Of a stretch of 64,000 bases of DNA, positions 59,714 to 64,000 are shown in pieces. Under the pieces are notes generated by a model that worked only from the letters and a program-made list of their open reading frames with translations, did not search any database and was not told where the DNA came from. Position numbers and translations under genes: made by a program. Source of the DNA: an uncultured Eubacteriales bacterium (GTDB lineage Bacteria; Bacillota; Clostridia; Oscillospirales; Acutalibacteraceae). Numbering within the stretch: position 1 is the first letter of the stretch; every line of letters begins with the position of its first letter. The DNA lies in NCBI GenBank assembly GCA_900316455.1, contig ONCX01000025.1, positions 1-64,000 on the forward strand, read 5' to 3'.

Positions 59714-60004
59714 ATGAACAATTACACACCCAAGCCCCTTGACACTTCCGATGTCGAGCTTAGTCAGGACATTTTAGAGCTTACCGAGCTTCTTGCCAAA
59801 AACACCCATGAGGTCTGGTCCGCCGGAAGAATCGCGCAGGGCTGGACCTACGGCGAAGAGCGCAACGACGCGGAGAAAAAGCATCCCTGTCTTGTGGAGT
59901 ATGAGGAACTCAGCGACGATGAGAAGTCATATGACCGCAACACCGCTTTGGAAACGCTTAAATGCATCATTAAGCTGGGTTACACCATCGAGAAGAAGAA
60001 CTGA
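59714..60004 (+). CDS. Stand-alone RyR-domain protein
   Basis: 96 residues that are almost entirely one RyR domain: YTPKPLDTSDVELSQDILEL, then LLAKNTHEVWSAGRIAQGWT, HPCLVEYEELSDDEKSYDR and LETLKCIIKLGY. The motif is named for ryanodine receptors; in bacteria it is found alone or fused to other domains and is thought to bind small ligands, possibly nucleotides. This is a complete, canonical copy. AAAAGGAG at about 59697-59704 supports ATG 59714. Monocistronic, with its own terminator. A divergent RyR domain is fused to the membrane protein at 34910-36664. Confidence 0.88.
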   Translation: MNNYTPKPLDTSDVELSQDILELTELLAKNTHEVWSAGRIAQGWTYGEERNDAEKKHPCLVEYEELSDDEKSYDRNTALETLKCIIKLGYTIEKKN

Positions 60005-60011
60005 AAAATAT

Positions 60012-60055
60012 AACCGGCAGATCATCCAATTCGGTTTGACCTGCCGGTTGTTTTT
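60012..60055. terminator. Terminator after the RyR gene
   Basis: AACCGGCAG pairs with CTGCCGGTT, followed by GTTTTT; probably shared with the convergent lipoprotein gene. Confidence 0.82.
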
Positions 60056-60057
60056 CC

Positions 60058-60585
60058 TTATGTGTCCACTTCGGAAAAATAAAGAATGTTTGCCTCCGTA
60101 TCATAAATAGCAAGGGTGAAATTGTAGGACGGACGGCTTTCATCAAGGAGCATTGAGTAGTCCTTGGGATCTGTGGCGTCGCTGTGACGGTCGAAGAAAT
60201 AATAATATCCGTTTTCGACTCTCGGAATAAGCGGACTGTCCCAATCGTTGTCCCTGATTATCATGGGAGCGAAGTCGTACTCATCATCCTGAAGCCCCCA
60301 TGCTACGGCTTGCAGACTTTCCGGCAGCGGAAGCGGGCTCCATTTGTCGCTTTCGCTTATTTTGGCAACCTGTGAACCGTCGCTGAATTCAAGACGGTAA
60401 TATGAAGTGCCGTCTCCGAGGAATCCGCCGTGGGAATCATATTTCTCTGTTATCTCAGCCGAAGTGCAGTCGATGGAGAGCTGTCCGGATATTGCGGATT
60501 TGAATTTCCTGCTTCCGCACCCCGAAAGAGCCGACGCTGCTATTACGACAGCCAGCAAAACGCAAATCATTCTTCTGATTTTCAT
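60058..60585 (-). CDS. Small lipoprotein, unknown
   Basis: 175 residues. A lipoprotein signal (MKIRRMICVLLAVVI..., lipobox LSGCG) is followed by a beta-rich mature region with no recognised domain (YRLEFSDGSQVAKISES, YYYFFDRHSD). Probably anchored on the outside of the membrane. ATG 60585 is the natural start; its ribosome site is weak. It is monocistronic between the RyR terminator and the GT2 gene. Confidence 0.68.
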   Translation of the reverse strand: MKIRRMICVLLAVVIAASALSGCGSRKFKSAISGQLSIDCTSAEITEKYDSHGGFLGDGTSYYRLEFSDGSQVAKISESDKWSPLPLPESLQAVAWGLQDDEYDFAPMIIRDNDWDSPLIPRVENGYYYFFDRHSDATDPKDYSMLLDESRPSYNFTLAIYDTEANILYFSEVDT

Positions 60586-60707
60586 AATCTGTCATTCTTT
60601 CTGTGATAATTGAATCGCGGCAATGTGCGCGCTTCATGCCGTTTGAATATATTATACGCCCTTACTTATTGAATGTCAAGTATTATTTATCGAAAATCAA
60701 TATCTTT

Positions 60708-61670
60708 TCAGTCTTTTTCATTGCGTACAAATGTCCGTTCGCTGATTATGTATCTCGGACGGGCTTTTGTTTCCATGTAGATTTTCCCGATGTATTCTCC
60801 GATAATGCCGAGGCTGATAAGCTGAATGCCGCCGATGAAGCATATTATGCTCACTGTGCTCGACCAGCCTATTATTGTATTGTGCAGAAAGTACTGTACG
60901 ATTGACCATATCACGCCGATAAAGCTGAGAATTGCCACGAATATTCCCATGACTGTGATGAAGCGTATCGGCTTGATACTCAGGCTGGTTATGCCGTCGA
61001 TGGCAAGACTGAGCATTTTTGAGAGCGGATAGTGGCTCTTGCCGGCAAGCCGTTCGCTGCGCTCGTAATAGACGCATGTGCTTCTGAATCCGACAAGGGG
61101 AAACATGCCTCGCAGAAATATATTGACCTCCCTGAATCCGGCGAATTCTTTAAGCACTCGTGATGAAACAAGCCGGTAATCGGCGTGGTTGTAGACAACC
61201 TCCGCGCCCATGCCGTTTAGCAGACGGTAGAAGCTCTGAGCCGTGAACCTTTTGAAGAATGTGTCAGTCCTGCGGGCGCTTCTTACACCGTAGACTATTT
61301 CCGCGCCGCCGAGATATTCGTCCACCATTCTTTCCATTGCGGATATGTCGTCCTGACCGTCGCAGTCGATGGAAATTGTTATGTCGCAGATATCCCTGAC
61401 CTCCATCAGTCCTGCGAGCAAGGCATTCTGATGTCCGCGGTTGCGGCTCTGAGATATTCCCTCGAAAAGCTCGCATTCCTCTGACAGCCCGCGTATTATT
61501 TCCCATGTGGAATCCTTGCTTCCGTCGTTTACAAAGAGTATTCTGCTGTCGGGACTGACCTTGCTTCTGGCTATAAGTCCCTCAAGTTCCTCGCGGAAAA
61601 GCCTGCTTGTAATGGGCAGCACTTCTTCTTCATTATAGCATGGTATCACAATAATTAATTTTGGCGGCAT
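60708..61670 (-). CDS. GT2-family polyprenyl-phosphate glycosyltransferase (GtrB/ArnC/DPM-like)
   Basis: 320 residues. The GT-A core has IVIPCYNEEEVLP, FVNDGSKDSTWEII, SRNRGHQNALLAGL and the DxD-type ISIDCDGQDDI, followed by ERLAGKSHYPLSKMLSL at the membrane border. Two C-terminal helices (about 230-255 and 265-290) anchor it. These enzymes load a sugar on undecaprenyl phosphate, which a GtrA-type flippase may then move; a GtrA protein is encoded at 16751-17245. GAAGG lies upstream of ATG 61670. Confidence 0.9.
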   Translation of the reverse strand: MPPKLIIVIPCYNEEEVLPITSRLFREELEGLIARSKVSPDSRILFVNDGSKDSTWEIIRGLSEECELFEGISQSRNRGHQNALLAGLMEVRDICDITISIDCDGQDDISAMERMVDEYLGGAEIVYGVRSARRTDTFFKRFTAQSFYRLLNGMGAEVVYNHADYRLVSSRVLKEFAGFREVNIFLRGMFPLVGFRSTCVYYERSERLAGKSHYPLSKMLSLAIDGITSLSIKPIRFITVMGIFVAILSFIGVIWSIVQYFLHNTIIGWSSTVSIICFIGGIQLISLGIIGEYIGKIYMETKARPRYIISERTFVRNEKD

Positions 61671-61751
61671 GGCATGAACCTTCTTTTTAATTTCTTATAA
61701 AAAATTATACCATACCGCCGCACAATGTCAAGCGATTTAGTCAGTGGGACT

Positions 61752-62120
61752 TCATGTTTTTGCCCTGGGCTTTGCAAGAAGCGCGCAGAGATAGCCGAAT
61801 ATGACAGCGGCGGCAATTCCGCCAGCCGTTCGGGTCACTCCGCCGGTGAACGCGCCGAGAAGTCCCTTTTCCTTTACGCCCTCACGCGCTCCCTCGGCGA
61901 GAGCGTGTCCGAATCCGGTAAGCGGCACGCTTGCCCCCGCGCCAGCGAAGTCGGCTATGGGCTTGTAAATTCCTATGGCGCTGAGAATAACGCCTGCCGT
62001 GACAAAGCTGACGAGTATTCTGCCCGGGGTGAGATTTGTCCTGTCAATGAGGATCTGCCCTATCGCGCAAAGCGCGCCGCCAACGGCAAAGACCTTGAGA
62101 TACTCCAAAAATATCTGCAT
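61752..62120 (-). CDS. spoVAE: Stage V sporulation protein AE (SpoVAE/SpoVAEb)
   Basis: 122 residues with four hydrophobic segments. It matches SpoVAE over its length: YLKVFAVGGALCAIGQILID, LTPGRILVSFVTAGVILSAIG, GAGASVPLTGFGHALAEGA and GGVTRTAGGIAAAVIFGYL. SpoVA proteins form the channel that moves dipicolinic acid and calcium into the forespore and out at germination. Here spoVAC and spoVAD are not next to it, so the operon is broken up or this is a lone paralogue. It indicates spore-forming ancestry. The ribosome site is weak. Confidence 0.88.
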   Translation of the reverse strand: MQIFLEYLKVFAVGGALCAIGQILIDRTNLTPGRILVSFVTAGVILSAIGIYKPIADFAGAGASVPLTGFGHALAEGAREGVKEKGLLGAFTGGVTRTAGGIAAAVIFGYLCALLAKPRAKT

Positions 62121-62228
62121 ATTCCGTCAAATCAACCTTTCCAACTGTATTCAATAATAGTATTTGATGATTTTCCCAAATAATTCGCATGAATTTGTAA
62201 ATTGTTATTCAAATTTTGTTCAATTCAC

Positions 62229-62257
62229 TTGCACACGTGGCTGATTTATTATATAAT
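62229..62257 (+). promoter_or_regulatory. Promoter of the TIR-domain gene
   Basis: TTGCAC at 62229-62234, 17-base spacer, TATAAT at 62252-62257; the start codon is about 50 bases downstream. Confidence 0.65.
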
Positions 62258-62305
62258 TATAATTACATTTATTATTTGAGAAAGCTTTCAGAGGTGTTAT
62301 TATAT

Positions 62306-64000
62306 ATGGCATTCGCACCTATCCCCGAATACGAGGGGAAATCGCCCTATGTGTTCATATCGTACGCACAGCAGGACGAGAGGATTGCATACGCTGTCGC
62401 CGTAAAAATGTACAACGAGGGATTCAGGCTGTGGAGCAGCGCCGCGTGCGGAAACCCGTCCGCCATGCGACTTTCCGAGCGTTTGAGCAATTCTTATGTT
62501 GTGATGGTTTTTCTTTCCAAAAGCTATCTGAAATTCGCTTCTGACAGGGAATTCGAGCCTCGCGCCGTAATGAACAGCCCAAAGCAGAAAATTGTCGTCT
62601 GTCTCGACGATACCCCGCTTGGTACGGAATGGAACACGGTGGATTTTCCAGCCGGTATACGTTACAATCCCGACGTGCCGCAGGGCTTGTGGCTGAGAAT
62701 CAATTCGTCCGACGCGTTGGAACGCTGCCGCGGCGCGTGGCCAAAGCGTCCCATACCAGCGCCTTTTGAGGATAAGACTCAGCTTAACATTCCTTTGGAC
62801 GAGGACGAGCTTGCGGACGAGATGAAAAGCCTCAACAGCGTTATGAATTCATTCGGAGCCGGACTCGGAGATGACGAGATAAACAATATTTCACTCTTCC
62901 GTAAAAGCGAGCCGGAAACGGATAAATTCAGGTGGCCGGAGAAGGTCGAGCCTTCGCAGGAGCAGGAGTATTATTCATTAGAGAATCTCATAGACAATTC
63001 GCCCATGCCCGTTTCTCCCGAAAAGAAGCAGTACGACAGCATGAGGGGACTTATCGAGCGCTTCATGGAAAAAAGCGGCAGAGCAAGGGAAGAAGAACAG
63101 AACCGTTCGGAAGGAGAATTCAATGGCAACGATAAAAAACGCAGTATGCCGGTTTCCGGAAATACCTACAGCGAGTACCGCGCCGTTCCCAAGAATGAAT
63201 TTGATTCTGTGGATCTTTCCAAGGACACGTCGTCCGCTCCTGTTGTAATAACCGAATCCTCCGCTCCATCGCCGATAACTCTGGATTACGGCGAGGAAAC
63301 TGAAATAGCCGCCTACAGCATGACGCGGAGCAAGGGACGCGCCGACCGCGTTTCCGAGATAGTCTTTTATTCCTCCGGCAGACAGCGGCCTGAGCCTCAG
63401 CCGGTCTACAACGAGGTAGCAAGCAACGACGTTAAGCCGGAGCAGCCCGCATCTCCCGCGCAGCCCGATTTCGCGCCGAAAAAGGACAAAAAAGCCCCCG
63501 ATCAGCAGAAGCCGGTATTTGAAAAAATCGTTGACGACCGCAAGTTCATCAAGTCCACAGAGGACAATATAGAGGACGCAAAGCTGACATACCACCTCGG
63601 CAGTCTGTTTGACGGGTTCGACGAAAGCGACTATGCGCAGGACGAACCGGAACCCAAGCCCGTGCCGGAAAGCAAGCCGGATCCTCTGCCTGAAAAGCAA
63701 TCCGAACCGCCGGTATTTGAGCCTGTCGATCACACTCCGGTGAGATTCACGGACGACGATATCCCGCTGCCCGCACTCAGCTTTGAGCCTAAGATTCAGC
63801 AGCCGCTATTTGACATTATTGATGAAAAGCCGAAGCCGTTCGCGCCCGCGCCCGAGTATCACAAGCGCACGCTTTCCAAGCCGCGCAGACGGTATATAGT
63901 ACAGGTCAGGAGAGGCGTGCGTCACATCGAATACGACGATGAGATGTACGAGGTCAACGGCAGATGGATTCCAGGGCACATTTACCACAGGCTTATGCCG
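62306..64000 (+). CDS. TIR-domain protein with long disordered region, cut by the right edge
   Basis: The frame is open from ATG 62306 (GAGGTG 9 bases upstream) to the window end, at least 565 codons. Residues about 13-130 look like a TIR domain: SPYVFISYAQQDERIAYAV, KMYNEGFRLW, NSYVVMVFLSKSYLK, then SDREFEPRAV where the Glu of TIR NADases would lie, and KIVVCLDDTPL. The rest is long, acidic and Pro/Glu/Lys-rich, probably disordered. It ends with a small basic block (RRRYIVQVRRGVRHI...). TIR domains act as NAD-cleaving enzymes or protein adaptors; which applies here is unknown. No membrane helix seen so far. The C-terminal end lies outside the window. Confidence 0.75.
   Translation, partial: MAFAPIPEYEGKSPYVFISYAQQDERIAYAVAVKMYNEGFRLWSSAACGNPSAMRLSERLSNSYVVMVFLSKSYLKFASDREFEPRAVMNSPKQKIVVCLDDTPLGTEWNTVDFPAGIRYNPDVPQGLWLRINSSDALERCRGAWPKRPIPAPFEDKTQLNIPLDEDELADEMKSLNSVMNSFGAGLGDDEINNISLFRKSEPETDKFRWPEKVEPSQEQEYYSLENLIDNSPMPVSPEKKQYDSMRGLIERFMEKSGRAREEEQNRSEGEFNGNDKKRSMPVSGNTYSEYRAVPKNEFDSVDLSKDTSSAPVVITESSAPSPITLDYGEETEIAAYSMTRSKGRADRVSEIVFYSSGRQRPEPQPVYNEVASNDVKPEQPASPAQPDFAPKKDKKAPDQQKPVFEKIVDDRKFIKSTEDNIEDAKLTYHLGSLFDGFDESDYAQDEPEPKPVPESKPDPLPEKQSEPPVFEPVDHTPVRFTDDDIPLPALSFEPKIQQPLFDIIDEKPKPFAPAPEYHKRTLSKPRRRYIVQVRRGVRHIEYDDEMYEVNGRWIPGHIYHRLMP

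Noticed and set aside
1..64000. Prophage, insertion sequence or integrative element
   Set aside because: No integrase, transposase, phage structural gene or terminal repeats were found; the tRNA array has no partial tRNA copy that would mark an attachment site.

Overview
The window looks like a chromosomal segment of a spore-forming, anaerobic-type Bacillota, most likely class Clostridia and probably an Oscillospirales/Ruminococcaceae relative. The evidence is strong AGGAGG-type ribosome sites with many GTG/TTG starts, a lysine (L-box) riboswitch, DivIVA, DegV, FakA-like DAK2, YmdB, CarD and SpoVAE proteins, moderately GC-rich genes separated by AT-rich promoters with extended -10 boxes, and several small RyR-domain and TerY-like signalling proteins. 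The family assignment is inference. No insertion sequence, prophage, CRISPR array or replication origin is visible.

Layout. 1-3.7 kb: tail of an unknown gene, a frameshifted DivIVA-like gene with 21-bp tandem repeats, an RluA-type pseudouridine synthase and a convergent DegV protein. 3.8-8.4 kb: a six-gene co-directional cluster (DUF2752, TM2, transglutaminase-like, TerY-type vWA, TerY-C zinc domain, zinc-ribbon protein with a duplicated beta domain) ending at a terminator. 8.6-9.4 kb: seven tRNA genes (Val, Asp, Phe, Gly, Cys, Phe, Gly). 9.5-13.3 kb: two paralogous membrane-anchored leucine-rich-repeat proteins. 13.4-16.2 kb, minus strand: flavin reductase, YwaF-type membrane protein and MurD. 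16.4-21.1 kb: YbjQ, GtrA, CPBP protease, lipoprotein, PlsC with a zinc ribbon, YegP. 21.2-28.7 kb: a GT8 that lacks its DxD segment, TVP38, a MutS-like ATPase, PAP2 phosphatase, a collagen-like surface protein and a divergent beta-helix adhesin. 29-33.4 kb: glycogen phosphorylase and a GH13 enzyme. 33.5-37.9 kb, minus strand: GNAT, SDR, a membrane/Rossmann/RyR protein and QueA. 38-40.5 kb: lysine riboswitch, asd and dapA. 40.7-43.9 kb: a beta-propeller sensor whose HD-GYP output domain is cut off by one in-frame amber codon. 44-52 kb: CarD, then minus-strand recG, FakA-like, a solute-binding lipoprotein, YmdB and a TIM-barrel isomerase. 52-62 kb: a 1019-residue TPR protein, a tiny cysteine-rich membrane peptide, a DUF3298 lipoprotein, a PstS-like protein, a second RluA enzyme, a stand-alone RyR protein, a lipoprotein, a GT2 and SpoVAE. 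62.3 kb to the right edge: a TIR-domain protein, incomplete.

How the genes fit together. Asd and DapA perform consecutive steps toward lysine/diaminopimelate and share the riboswitch leader. DegV (FakB-like), the DAK2 protein (FakA-like) and PlsC point to incorporation of exogenous fatty acids into phospholipid. GlgP and the GH13 enzyme form an alpha-glucan breakdown pair. The most unusual content is regulatory: a TerY/TerY-C cassette without its usual kinase and phosphatase, two RyR proteins, a TIR protein, and the amber-interrupted propeller/HD-GYP sensor. Three genes look damaged: the DivIVA-like gene (frameshift), the GT8 (missing DxD segment) and the HD-GYP sensor (amber codon).
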